Positions 13,058 to 26,215 of a DNA stretch of 64,000 nt are shown piece after piece. The translations under genes and the position numbers were made by a program. Source of the stretch: Pelobates cultripes (Eukaryota > Chordata > Amphibia > Anura > Pelobatidae); contig OW240917.1 of assembly GCA_933207985.1 (NCBI GenBank), forward strand, positions 116,509,026-116,573,025, in the 5' to 3' direction. Each line of letters opens with the position of its first letter. The stretch's first letter is position 1. The notes below the pieces were generated by a model. The model worked only from the letters and a program-made list of their open reading frames with translations, ran no database searches and had not been told where the DNA came from.

Positions 13058-15349
13058 AAGCATCTGTATTGATTGTCAGGAAGAAAGCCACTAGAGATGT
13101 GTTTAATCCTGAAATGTAACCCTCTAATAGTTACAAAACCGGCATGGTTTTTCCTATTGATTTACCTATCTCCTTTGTTTGCTAGCAGAATGTAAAGCCA
13201 GCTTCTGAACTATTAATTTCAATTTACAGCAACAAAAAAAAAAAAAACTTAATAGAATTTTCAGATTTGCCCAAGGTGAAAGGTTATATTCTAAACGTTC
13301 TACTCTGTGATTTATACATTATAAATAGCTGCACTCACTTTTTAAGTATTGAGTAGCTCTAAAGTGAATATTGTATTATAATATGCACAGAATCTCTCTC
13401 TTAGTGATGTGTTTGATGTGACCTCATTATCTCTTTAATTAGCAGAATATATCTACCATTAAATCTCATAGTTAAATGCAAAATACGATCTGAGTTGTGT
13501 GACCTTTTTCACTTTATACATCTCCCCTTTATAAACTATTCTGAGTGTTTGTGCAGGTCAGTTTGTTAATGCACTTACTGCTCTCACTTGAAAGGGTTAA
13601 CGTCTGATATCATGTTAAAGCTTAAAATTTGTGATGAGGTATACCACCCTTTTTTATACCCTGGGCTCCTTGCTGAGTAACATTAGCATTAATAATTAAA
13701 CTATTATATTTTTCTTTAACTGGCAGCTAGTGTTTGGCTGTGTCTGCCTTGTAAAGGAAGCTTTTATTGCTTAGCCAATTAGTTAAAAAGCTATAAAGTC
13801 ATTTATGTTTCATGTTAATGGATTGTTATATTGTGTTGTCTGTGTTCACATGTACACTCACAAGAATGCTATTTTAGAATTACACAATGAAATAGCACAG
13901 CTAATTGCAGGAGGCATGTAAGGTGCAATTAAATCCAAGAAAATAAGATTTACCTAGTGTACAGCTTTTATTAAACATCAATTACATTAAAATTATACAA
14001 GCAATAACAGCATCAAGCATTCCAAAACAATAGGTTCTTAATTAGAGGGACAATTGTAAAGGAGGAGGTACATGGGCATCTCTCTTAAATTGCCAAAGTG
14101 TTGAATGATCCAGCCATTCTTTTGCATTCATAAACTTGGATAGAGCTTTGTAAAAGAGCTTTACTTGTAAATATAAAAAAAATAGTAAAATATATTATCA
14201 TTAACAGCAGAGGAATACTCCCTGCCCTGCTAAGCCTTGCCTCATTTTATTACCTAAATTCCCTAATACAAGTACAGATTTCTGAACTATGGACTAAATT
14301 GTAAAGAACATAAGCTCAAAACAAATTCCTGAACATTTAAAACAAGTAGCCACACATCCATATAGTCACAAAGGGGAAACTCTGTCCGAGGACAAGAATT
14401 TACTAATTAGACCCTGGTTTGTATCTACTTGTGCAAATCTCTAACTACCCTAAAAAGCTGTGTGAAATATTAAGGAACCAAAGCTTTGAGCCTCTTGTGA
14501 TTTATTCAGGTGGACTGAAGAAGATTCTACTATCATTTAATAATTGAAAACAAAGTAAAATAAAGGGCCAATGTCTACATTAGTCTGTTAATAAAATCAA
14601 CATTTAGTGGCTATCCCCTAACTATCGATCATATTTTTTTCTCATCAATCATCTGTTTATTTGGTATAATCAATGTAATTTCGAATCACAAAATCCTAGT
14701 GACTGCTACACTTTTATAACTCTATCCTTTACACATCCCTCCCACTGTGTGCTAGCCAGTGTAATTAAATATAAAACAGTATATAAGAAAAGCTAAATTA
14801 GGAATTCATGATTTTTTGCCTGTACAGGGTAAAACAACCAAGCAGCCATTCATTTATTCATTTAGTTCCCCCCCTAAAGATGATCTAGATTTGGAATGCC
14901 AGTTAAGCTCCCTGTATCAAAAACTTGGCCACCGGAGGCACACATTCTAACCTATCACAGGTATTCACACATCATTGAAGTATGGCTGTGTTCACTCATG
15001 ATCTAGTTCTAAAGGGCATACTACACACTTGTAGAGAAGCCAAACACCAGAAACATGCTAAAGACACACGGTATCTACAATAACCATGTATACAAAGTTT
15101 GTGTCCTAGCTTGCAGGTTTTATCAAGCTATGAATGCATTTATTAAATTAAAGAAAGATACTAGAACCCACTATGTTAGTTCTTTACTTCAGTTTGAAAT
15201 TCTATATTCCAATGTTTGCTTTCAACGAAGGTAAGCTAGTAAAATATTAAAGAAAAAAATAAACAAACTTTCTTTGCTTCCATTTTAAATGTATGACAGT
15301 TTGCTGTATTATCATTTATTTTTTATTTTTTACATTCTTATCAACTTAG
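13058..15349 (+). other. Rest of the EGF intron
   Basis: AT-rich sequence, no recognisable transposon ends or coding blocks. It ends in a long T-rich tract (15300-15340) and acceptor TCAACTTAG before the third EGF exon. Confidence 0.6.
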
Positions 15350-15472
15350 TCAAAGTCCCTTGCTCTGTGGATTACAAGGACTGCCGCTATGGTTGTATAC
15401 AGACATCAGAAGGGCCTTTGTGCCATTGTCCAGAAGGATCAGTGTTTGGCAAAGATGGAAAAACATGCACAG
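15350..15472 (+). CDS. EGF: EGF exon: third EGF-like module in window
   Basis: 123-nt exon (phase 1-1), ACTTAG|TC to CACAG|GTGTGT. It encodes VKVPCSVDYKDCRYGC, then TSEGPLCHCPEGSVFG and KDGKTCTG. The TSEGPLC-x-CPEGSV stretch is nearly identical to the corresponding human pro-EGF module (which has TSEGPLCFCPEGSV). Six cysteines and reading frame are intact. An alternative start codon a little upstream in the intron gives a longer open frame, but that extension is intron. Confidence 0.95.
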
Positions 15473-17417
<1,945 letters not shown>

Positions 17418-17720
17418 ATTAAATGGAAACTATAGTCACCAGAACCATTTCAGCTTAATGTAATAGTTCTGGTGACTACATTGTCCCTTGTTCTGGTGAC
17501 TATAGTGTCCCTATAAACACAGCCCCTTGTCTTTATAACATGTCCTTGTAGTCTTAGCACTGTAAGCGCTGCCTTTGCATAGAAAGGGCAGTGTTTACAT
17601 TGCTGCCTAGGAACACCACTAGTAGCAGTCACTAGAGGTGCTTCCTAGTCCAGCACCACATAGTGTACAGCACCTGAACCCTGCCCACCGAGAATCATTG
17701 ATTCAATGTATCTCTATAGG
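17418..17720. mobile_element. Fragment of the ACTATAGTCACCAGAAC MITE family
   Basis: Contains AACTATAGTCACCAGAAC (17429-17446) and two inverted forms GTTCTGGTGACTA near 17466 and 17491, then a GTAAGCGCTGCC...GGGCAGTGTTTACATTG block. The same motifs occur in the complete element at 24643-25233. The fragment ends about 70 bp before the splice acceptor of the next EGF exon. Confidence 0.7.
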
Positions 17721-17790
17721 AAGATGCAAAGAAATAAAACTGATTTGTAACAGAGTATTTATATTTGGAAATATATGCTCCCAAGTACAG

Positions 17791-17927
17791 GTCCTCGGCC
17801 ATTCTTAATATTTACAAATCTACATGACATCCAACGAATTAACTTTGATGGAACAGAACATGAAATACTTCTTGACTCACAGATGGGGAGAGTCATTGCT
17901 CTTGACTACGATCCTGTTGAAAATAGG
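17791..17927 (+). CDS. EGF: EGF exon: start of the second YWTD beta-propeller
   Basis: 137-nt exon, AAGTACAG|GT to AATAGG|GTAATG, leaving phase 1 at the start and phase 0 at the end. It encodes [20 protein letters not shown], then a [13 protein letters not shown] block and [10 protein letters not shown]. This is the first LDL-receptor class B strand set of the second propeller (human [20 protein letters not shown]). The following exon should open with an IYFAHT-like strand and YWTD repeats; I did not find it in 17928-64000. The last splice donor GTAATG is weaker than the others. Confidence 0.93.
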
Positions 17928-18841
17928 GTAATGTATTACTTTCCAATTTTAATTGAAAACTTAAGACAGCATGACTACCTGTAAATTGAAATTAAAGTTG
18001 AACTTTTTGCTCATATATAGTTTTAACTGCAAAGTTTTATATAACAGCACAGTTACTTAAGTATACTACTTAGTATCATGATAATTATTTGCTAATAATT
18101 TGTAAGATAATAATTAACTTTCTGCATTTGGGCAAAAGTGGTTTAAATGGAAAAATAATATCTAACTGAGTTCTAATTAGGACATGGCCCTTAAATTTTT
18201 CATTTTATTCCAAATTCACTGCAATTCATTTTTTTTTTTAAATTTACTCCTTAGTTTTATTTTTTTCTGGAGTTTATTGGTAACAAATATTTAAACACTG
18301 GTTAGTCTGGTACAACAGGCTGTAAATGTAATTTGAATGAGATCATATTTATTAATCGAAATTCAAGGGCCGAAAGTCTTATACTTATAAAGCGAATGAT
18401 GGTAAGTCATTTAAAAACTGTAGTCTTGAAATTTGGTTATGCATGCAGTCATTAAACTTCAGGGTAGGACTTAATTCCTGAAGGCCTTTCTTTGTTTTAG
18501 AGCCTTGCATTAGTTAATCTGTAATGGTGATTATAAACCACCAGAGGGTGCTCCAAGCTTTAGTCAGCATTTCTTTATTGCAATGAATTAGAAGGCTCTG
18601 TAAATGAATGAAATATTTCTTATGTAAAATCTTACATTGAAACTTACCATCATAGCAGTGTGATAAGCTAAAAACAAAAAAATGTGCTCTAGTACAATCA
18701 TTATTAAATAGTTGGTAACATTACTGGTATTTATAATGTCCCATGCCATTAATTTATTAATTATTGGCATTTATTGCTTTGCTTATCATATTTATACAAT
18801 TTTACACAGTATTTTCCCAGTGAATGAATGTTCAAAGGGGC
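17928..18841. other. Sequence after the last EGF exon seen
   Basis: AT-rich, presumably intron. No further EGF exon or repeat end recognised. Confidence 0.5.
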
Positions 18842-19318
18842 TCTGTCACCTTCTGGGGTCTTTGTATATTTGCCAGATATCAAACTTTCTATTGAACTCC
18901 ATTTCCCAGCTTTGCGCCGGATTCAGTGTTGCAGGCGGTTTTCATGCTGGGCGCAATAGCCCCGCCTCCCTTTCTGACGCGGCAAGGGTGCGTTGATGTC
19001 ATGACACTAATGACGTCATGTCCCGCCGAAACGTTCGGATACGGACGTTTTGGAGGCCTGGCTACCATCCTAACGAGCCACAGTATAAAAAGGATCCACA
19101 GGGCTAGGTCAATTGCCCTGTTGTGGTTCATTTTTGTTCCCTATAGTGCTTTATCTGTATTCAGTCTTCTAGCGTTTGACTTCGGCTCCGTTTTGACTAT
19201 TCTTCATTCTATACTCCTTTGACCGGCTTTAGTATTCTCGTTTATCCTGATCTCTGTACTCCCTGACCTCTGCTTGAACTTGACTACTCCTTGTTCTTAT
19301 ACGTTAGTCAGGGCCGGA
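18842..19318 (+). mobile_element. LTR-like fragment with TATA box
   Basis: Starts near CTGTCACCTTCTGGGG and contains a GC-rich block with ATGACGTCATG (19010-19020), CCCGCCGAAACG, then CACAGTATAAAAAGG at about 19079-19093 and a pyrimidine-rich stretch typical of an LTR R/U5. The far end is cut by the CAGGGCC element at 19319, and no target duplication could be assigned. Gypsy-type LTR is likely from texture only. Confidence 0.45.
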
Positions 19319-19744
19319 TTAACATAGGGGCTGATGGAGCTGCAGCTCCAGGCCCAGGCCCATGGAATAGGCCCATTGATTAAAAAAAAAAAAAAAAAAA
19401 AAATTATTTTTCCACACAGTACTCTTAGGGATTCCATCTGGCTTTTATTTTGGCACAGCCAGTATTTGAGGCTATGGCTGTGCCAATATTGCAGTGATAC
19501 TGGCAATACAAATATTTGGTATTTTCTCAGTATAAACTAAGTTACTCTGCAATATCAGCACTGGCCACTAGAGATTAGCTGTATGTAAGAGTGAAGCAGG
19601 GATGGAAGTTCCGACGCCATCCTCCTGCTATCTATACTCACTGATCTGCAGGGGTGCAGCTACAGAGGATTCAGACAGCAACTCCCACCCTGCAGAGACT
19701 TGACCCACCGCTCAGAGTGAGGGATGGAAGGCTGCAGGAAGACA

Positions 19745-19829
19745 TACACTGAGACACTAAGGGACATTGGGAGACATTATGGCAGACACTGAGACACTAA
19801 GGGACATTGGGAGACATTATGGCAGACAC
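19745..19829. repeat. 40-bp minisatellite, left part
   Basis: About two units of GACACTGAGACACTAAGGGA + CATTGGGAGACATTATGGCA. The array resumes at 23329 on the other side of the CR1 insertion. Confidence 0.9.
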
Positions 19830-20117
19830 TGAAACATAGAAATGTGACGGCAGATAAGAACCAATCGGCCCATCTAGTCTGCCCAATTTTCTAAATACTT
19901 TCATTGGTCCCTAGTCTTATCTTATAGTTAGGATAGCCTTATGCCTATCCCACGCATGCTTAAACTCCTTTACTGTGTTAACCTCTACCACTTCAGCTGC
20001 AAGGCTTTTCCATGCATCCACTACCCTCTCAGTAAAGTAATACTTCCTGATATTATTTTTAAACCTTGTCCCTCTAATTTAAGACTATGTCCTCTTGTTG
20101 TGGTAGTTTTTCTTCTT

Positions 20118-22683
20118 TTAAATATAGTCTCCTCCTTTACTGTGTTGATTCCCTTTATCCAAGCTATGCATATTTCTTGGAATCTTCATGCCTTTCTGGT
20201 AAGTTTTATCCTGCAGTCGCCAGACTAGCCCCTTCTGAACCGTCTCTAAGGTATCAATATCCTTCTGAAGATACGGTCTCCAGTACTGTGTACAATACTC
20301 CAAGTGAGGTCTCACCAGTGTTCTGTATAATGGCATGAGCACTTCCCTCTTTCTACTGCTAATACCTCTCCCCTATACAACCAAGCATTCTGCTAGCATT
20401 TCCTGCTGCTCTATTACATTGTCTGCCTACCTTTAAGTCATCAGAAATAATCACCCTAAATCCCTTTCCTCAGATGTTGAGGTTAGGACTCTATCAAATA
20501 TTCTGTACTCTGCCCTTGGGTTTTTACGTCTAAGATGCATTATCTTGCACTTATCCACATTAAATGTCAGTTGCCACAATTCTGACCATTTTTCTAGTTT
20601 ACCTAAATCATTTGTCATTTGGCTTATCCCTCCTGGAACATCAACCCTGTTACATATCTTAGTATCATCAGCAAAAAGACATACCTTACCATCAAGACCT
20701 TCTGCAATATCACTAATAAAATATTAAAGAGAATGGGTCCAAGTACAGATCCCTGAGGTACCCCACTGGTGACAAGTCCAAGCTTCGAATATATTCCATT
20801 AACTACAACCCTCTGTTGCCTGTCACTCAGCCACTGCCTTACCCATTCAACAATATTTGAATCCAAACTTAAAGATTGCAGTTTATTGATAATCCTTCTA
20901 TGTGCAACAGTGTCAAAAGCCTTACTGAAATCTAGGTAAGCAATGTCTACTGCACCACCCTGATCTATAATTTTAGTTACCCAATCAAAAAAAATCAATA
21001 AGATTAGTTGGGCATGATCTCCCTGAAGTAAACCCATGTTGTCACTGATCTTGAAATCCATGTGTTTTTAGATGTTCATCAATCCTATCCTTTAACATGG
21101 TTTGCATCACTTTCCCCACTACTGAAGTAAGGCTTACTGGCCTATAGTTACCCGACTCCTCCCTATTACCTTCCTTGTAAATGGGCACAACATTCGCTAA
21201 CTTCTGGGACTACTCCTGTTAACAATGATTGCTTAAATAAATCTGTTAATGGTTTTGCTAGTACACCACTAAGCTCTTTTAATAGCTTTGGGTGTATTCC
21301 ATCAGGTCCCGTTGACTTATTTGTCTTTACTTTTGACAGTTGAAATAGAACCTCTTCCTCTGTAAACTCACGTGTAATAAATTACTCATTTATCCTTTTT
21401 GTCAACTGAGGTCCCTTTCCTTCATTTTCATCTGTAAATACAGAACAAAAATATTCATTGAGGCAGTCATATCCTCTTCTACATACATTCCTTCTTTTGT
21501 TTTTAATCTAACTAATTCTTGTTTTACTTTTCTTTTCTCATTTATGTATCTAAAAAATGTTTTGTCCCCCTCTTTTACTGACTGTGCTATTTTCTCTTCT
21601 GTGTGTGATTTGGAAGCTCTTATAACTTGCTCAGCCTCTTTCTGCCTAATCTTATAGATCATTTTGTCTTCCTCACTCTGGGTTTTTTTATAATTCCTAA
21701 ATGCTAACTTTTTGTTTTTAACTATTTTGGCCACATCTGCAGAGTACCACAGTGGTTTCTTGCATTTTTTGCTTTTACTGACAAGCCTAATGCAATTTTC
21801 TGTTGCCTTCAATGGTTCAACTTTTAAATAATCCCATATCTCTTGTACTCCATTTAAATTGCTCCAGTCTGATAATGACTCCTCTACACATATTCTAATT
21901 TTAGAAAAGTCTGTGTTTCTAATGTCTAAAACTTTTGTTTTTGTGTGGTGTTACTCAGTCACTGTTCTTAGATTAAACCACACTGGCTGATGATCACTGG
22001 ATCCTAAACTTTCACCTACAGTAATATCTGATACCAAATCTCCATTTGTTAACACTAAACCTAGTATGGCCTCTTTACGAGTTGGCTCCTCAACAACTTG
22101 TTTTAGAGACAAACCCAGTAGGGAGTTTAGAATATATGTGCTCCTGGCACAAGCAGCTAATTTTGTTTTCCAATTTACATCAGGAAGATTAAAGTCACCA
22201 AAGATGATAACTTCCCCCTTCATTGTCATTTTAGCTATTTCCTCAACTAGTAGATTACCTAACTCTTCAATTCGTCCTGGGGGCCTATAAATCACACCTA
22301 CACGAGTTACTGTGTGATTACCAAATTCTAATGTAACCCAAATGGACTATGTTTGGCTCACTAACTTTTATTAGGCCAGATTTTATGCTATCCTTCACAT
22401 ACAAGGCCACCCCTCCCCCTTTCTTGCCTTACCTATCTTTCCTATATAAAGAGTATCCTGGTATTGCTATGTCCCAGTCATTTTTCTCATTGTACCATGT
22501 CTCAGTAACAGCGACTAAATCTACACTATCAGTTGCCATTATTGTCACAAGTTCATGGATCTTATTCCCTAAACTGCGAGCATTTGTAGACATGACTCTA
22601 AGCTTATCATTTTTTAACACACTTGCTACTGGCACCTTCTGTCCTTGTTTTGGGGGACAATTGGATTGATTTTTTTTTATCAC
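20118..22683 (-). pseudogene. CR1 ORF2 pseudogene (endonuclease and reverse transcriptase)
   Basis: Minus-strand fragments in order: endonuclease start (LRVMSTNARSLGNKIHELVT and VAVTETWYNEKNDWD, 22683-22429), endonuclease core (YRPPGR, IIFGDFNLPDVNW, SSDHQPVWFNL, 22295-21951), linker (KKPLWYSADVAKIVKNKKLA, 21812-21402), reverse transcriptase (IAYLDFSKAFDTVAH, SGVPQGSVLGPILF, 21061-20624) and a C-terminal piece with MPLYRTLVRPHLEYCTQYW (20342-20118). The catalytic YADD box region is damaged. Frames change between blocks. Family assignment from motif order is firm. Confidence 0.88.
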
Positions 22684-22699
22684 CCTTTTGCCCCCCCTC

Positions 22700-23045
22700 C
22701 TAGTTTAAATACATCTTAGCAAAACCTCTGAACTGCTCACTGAGAACATTTGTTCCCTTTTGAGAAAGATGCAAACCATCTTTTTTGTACAGCTTATCTC
22801 CATTCCAAACAGAGCTACCATGAGAAAAAGCCAAACCCTTGCTCCCGACACCATTCACCAAGCCACAAATTAAAGTCCCTAATACGCATCCGCCTGTCTT
22901 TCTGAGTGTTATGCACAGGCAGAACTTCAGAGAAAGACAGTGTGGAAGCAACCTGTCGTATATCATTGGCAAAAACACTAAAAACTTCCTTGACCTCTGA
23001 AACTCCAACTACACACTTAGAAACAGCACTTAGAAGTAGCACCAA
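22700..23045 (-). pseudogene. CR1 ORF1 remnant with SGNH/esterase-like end
   Basis: Reverse-strand frames give RIRDFNLWLGEWCREQGFGF followed, after a frameshift near 22830, by KKDGLHLSQKGTNVLSEQ. The DGLHLSxxG block matches the last catalytic block (Asp-x-x-His) of SGNH/GDSL hydrolases, a domain known in ORF1 of many CR1 LINEs. The N-terminal catalytic Ser block lies in the part that is missing or mutated. Confidence 0.7.
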
Positions 23046-23328
23046 GCTATATTAGACAAGCTAATGACAACAAGCCTTATATAACTCCTAAAATCACCAT
23101 CCACTAGGAATGTTTAACACCTGGGTAGGCCTCTGCTTATTTGCAAACAATAGCTAATTAACCAGAAATCAATAGTAAGTAACTAGTTTAATCAAATCAA
23201 ATGCCTTCTAATTATCAACAGGAATTCAAACCTTGTGCAATCAGTAACCTTTTCCTACAGATGAATCTTACCTGTAACAGTAGAAAAGAAAGCTCTTAGC
23301 ACAACTCTTAGACAGTTGAAGCGTCTGT

Positions 23329-23660
23329 AAAACTGAGACACTAAGGGACATTGGGAGACATTATGGCAGACACTGAGACACTAAGGGACATTGGGAGACA
23401 TTATGGCAGATACTGAGACACTAAGGGACATTGGGAAACATTATGGCAGACACTGAGACACTAAGGGACATTAGGAGACATTATGGCAGACACTGAGACG
23501 CTAAGGTACACTGGGAGACATTATGGCAGACACTGAGACACTAAGGGACACTGGGAGACATGGGGCATTGAGACAGTGATACATAGGAACACTGAGACCT
23601 GGAGTAATCGACACATGGGGGCACTGAGTCATGAGGGCACTGGGAGACATGGGGGCACTG
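23329..23660. repeat. 40-bp minisatellite, right part
   Basis: About six units of the same 40-bp repeat (GACACTGAGACACTAAGGGA...), decaying toward GGGGGCACTGG, where the solo LTR inserted. Confidence 0.9.
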
Positions 23661-23661
23661 G

Positions 23662-24373
23662 TGTCACGACACTGCTTAGTTGATTTGCCCTCGTGCAGTA
23701 CTCACACTCACCACTGTTTCTGTTTGGCACTGTTCCTGATTTCTTTTCATTAAGCACTTCACCTGGTCCTTGTTTAGCACCTATTTAGTTTGGTTTCTCC
23801 CCTCACGCCAGATCATTACTTTTGTTTCCTGTTTCCCTGGTCTCCTGTGTTCCTGGCTCCTGCTTATTGTGACTTGGTCCTGTGTCCTCCTGGTCTTCAT
23901 CCTGTGTCCTCCTGATCCTGCGTTTCTGTGTTCTCCTGGTCCTTCATTGCTGTGCCCTCCGATCCAGTGCTCTGATTCCGTGGCCTCTGACTCACTACCA
24001 GCGATCCTGTCCCTGCAGCCTTGCTGATTTATTCGTTCTTGTTGTCACTACATTAGTCTTGTGACTTTGGATCTGTGCCCTACCTGATACCCGTGTTAGC
24101 TGCACAATCCTACCCTAATACCAAAGGACTATTACAGTATTTGTTGCCTGCACAGTTCGTGCTTATTTTTGATTTACTGTATATATTTTTGGCCTTGTCT
24201 TTGTATGTATATATATTATTTTGTTTTCTCCTTTGGTTTCCTGTAAATATATATATATATTTCTTGATTTATCCTATTCATTTGTGTCTTGGACTTTATT
24301 TTTTTTGCCATATTGGTTCCCACATTTAAAGTGACCGTTGTGCTCCAGGGCAGCACCCCTTCATGTCATTACA
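23662..24373. mobile_element. Solo LTR with 5-bp target duplication ACTGG
   Basis: 712-bp block starting TGTCACGACACTGC and ending TCATGTCATTACA, flanked by ACTGG at 23657-23661 and 24374-24378. The middle is pyrimidine-rich (CTCCTGGTCCTTC-type runs). TG...CA ends and a 5-bp duplication identify a solo LTR, probably gypsy-like. It interrupts the CAGGGCC element: the sequence around it joins as GGCACTGG|GAGGAATCCATC, matching copy 1 (CACTGGGAGCAATCCATC near 9936). Confidence 0.85.
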
Positions 24374-24642
24374 ACTGGGAGGAATCCATCTGTACAGCAG
24401 AATCAAACTAAGTCGTTTTTTGGTGATTTTACAGCATTTTCTCTTATGTCACTCTTTGTGATTTACATCATGTGACGTCACCCATACATATTTAATTATG
24501 CAAATAAGTAAGGCCGGTATGTTTTTCCAAGAAAGGTGGCAACCCTAACTACTTTTCACATACTCTTACTTAAGTATGGAAACTTAAGAGGGATGTATGG
24601 GAACAAAACCTGTATGGACTGGCTGACAATCATTATAGTTAA

Positions 24643-25233
24643 AGGGACACTATAGTCACCAGAACAACTACAGCTTATTGAATTTGTTCTGGTGAGTAGA
24701 ATCATTACCGTCAGGCTTTTTGCTGTAAACACTGCTTTTCAGAGAAAATGCTGTGTTTACATTACATCCTAGTGATCTATTCACTGACCACTCCTTAGAT
24801 GACTGTTAGAGATCCTTCCTGGGTCATGGTTGTCTAAAATGCATCCAAACATTCAGTGTCTCCTCCCTCTGCATGCAGACACTGAACTTTCCTCATAGAG
24901 ATTCATTAATTAAATTCATCTTTATAAGGAGATGCTGATTGGCCAGGGCTGTGTTTGAATCATGTTGGCTCTGACCCTGATCTGCCTCTTTGTCAGTTTC
25001 AGCCAATCCTATGGGGAAGCACTGTGATTGGATCAGGCCACCACTTCTAATGATGTCAGCAGACTGCTTGTTTTTATGAGTCTAACAGCATGCAGAGTTA
25101 CAGCTTCAGGCTTGAATATAGTAAGATTTTGCTATATTTATGGAGGCATGAGGGGCCCAGGGGGGCTAGGTGGTGGTGTTAACACTATAGGGTCATGAAT
25201 TCATGTTTGTGTTCCTGACCCTATAGTGACCCT
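24643..25233. mobile_element. TTAA-flanked MITE (AGGGACACTATAG family)
   Basis: Starts AGGGACACTATAGTCACC and ends GACCCTATAGTGACCCT, inverted copies of each other in the outer 8 and AGGGWCACTATAG overall. TTAA flanks it at 24639-24642 and 25234-25237. TTAA duplication is the piggyBac signature, so this is probably a non-autonomous piggyBac-type element; that is an inference from the target site alone. The host sequence on each side rejoins to match copy 1 of the CAGGGCC element (CTGACAAT...GCTGACTTTGG near 10132). Confidence 0.8.
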
Positions 25234-25874
25234 TTAAGGTAATGCTGACTTTGGTCTCTCTAACACTGTGGCATGTTCCCTTTCTTCTACACTCACTACA
25301 TACAGCTTTTTTATGTCCCAGACCATATACCAGGAGCTTCTGCCTGCTAGTAAGGAGACAAGTGGACCAGCGAGTGCTAGAGGACAGTCCTTAGAAAGCG
25401 TTGAGTGAGCACATCATTAGATGCATTTATGCCAAGCTCAGGGTGCTGTCTGCATAGTATGCCCTTAGTTGGCCAGCTGCATGATTGGCAGGCAGCCTGA
25501 CATGCATCCATGCCAGGCTGGCCTTCTAATTCTTTGAGCAGACATGTCCTCTTTTTGGGCATGTTCGCCCCTTTTGGCAGGTTACGTGATTTGTGTCAGT
25601 GGCACACCCTTTTACCATGCCCATTGACTTCCTGCCTGACTGGACACTGCTGTTAGGGGTTATAGATTTACTTGAAAGATGAAAACATAAATTAGAGAGA
25701 GATTAGCCTAGGGTATGTGTTTTCTTATAGCTGCTGTTTTCTTTCTCTCCAGCACCATCTCCATCAGATACCTGATGCTTTGGAGTGTTTTACTGTTTTT
25801 GGTCGATATGATTCTGTAATTAGGCCCGTCATAATTGTCAGCACCAGGCCCACTAGGCTCTTAATCTGGCCCTG

Positions 25875-26095
25875 AGTGTATCGGAGCATTGCCATTAATC
25901 TCCCCACCAGCCTGAGAGGACTTGCAGCAAAGCTTGCTCTGCATGTGCTGGCAGGGGAGATGAAAGGATATCCACTGCCAGCCTTGGTCCAAAGCCATCG
26001 AGGCCCAGTAGGTGTTTTTTGCAGAACCCACCACCGCCCACCTGAAATCCCAAACTGCCTTTTAGTGGGAAATAGGGGCCAAGTTGAGTATCCCT
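25875..26095. other. Sequence between repeats, nothing recognised
   Basis: Mixed sequence right of the CAGGGCC element; no open frame of known type. Confidence 0.4.
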
Positions 26096-26215
26096 GATTT
26101 AGGGTGTAAGTTGCTTGTGTATTCTTTACCCCGAAGTGCATAACTTTGCATTTTTCTACATTAGATTTCATCTGCCATTTGAGTGTCCAGTCCCCCAGGC
26201 TATCTAAGCCCTCTG
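26096..26215 (-). pseudogene. CR1/L2-type reverse transcriptase scrap
   Basis: Reverse strand reads WQMKSNVEKCKVMHFGVKN, the conserved block that follows the YADD box in CR1/L2 reverse transcriptases. Only about 40 codons remain. Confidence 0.7.

Larger units (their letters stand above)
19830..23327 (-). mobile_element. CR1-type LINE, reverse strand, decayed
   Basis: About 3.5 kb read on the minus strand. The 3' end (19830 side) shows the CR1-style tail: reverse complement ends CACATTTCTATGTTT. Endonuclease, reverse transcriptase and part of ORF1 follow in the right order going up-coordinate. It splits a 40-bp minisatellite array, so it inserted after that array existed. Terminal duplication was not evident, as is common for CR1. 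It is broken by many frameshifts. Confidence 0.88.
19319..25874. mobile_element. CAGGGCC-terminus DNA element, copy 2, hosting three later insertions
   Basis: Begins CAGGGCCGGATTAAC and ends CTTAATCTGGCCCTG, giving 14-bp inverted ends. Its own sequence (19319-19829, 23328-23661, 24379-24638, 25238-25874) lines up with copy 1 at 9305-10741, including the A-run after CCCATTGATT, the GACACTGAGACACTAAGGGA minisatellite and the shared right half. The rest is a CR1 LINE, a solo LTR and a MITE. Flanks ACGTTAGT and AGTGTATC do not form an 8-bp duplication. No transposase. Confidence 0.75.

Noticed and set aside
18842..19318. Host promoter with TATA box and CRE-like site
   Set aside because: More likely an LTR promoter fragment: transposon-like texture, cut by another element, and no host first exon downstream.
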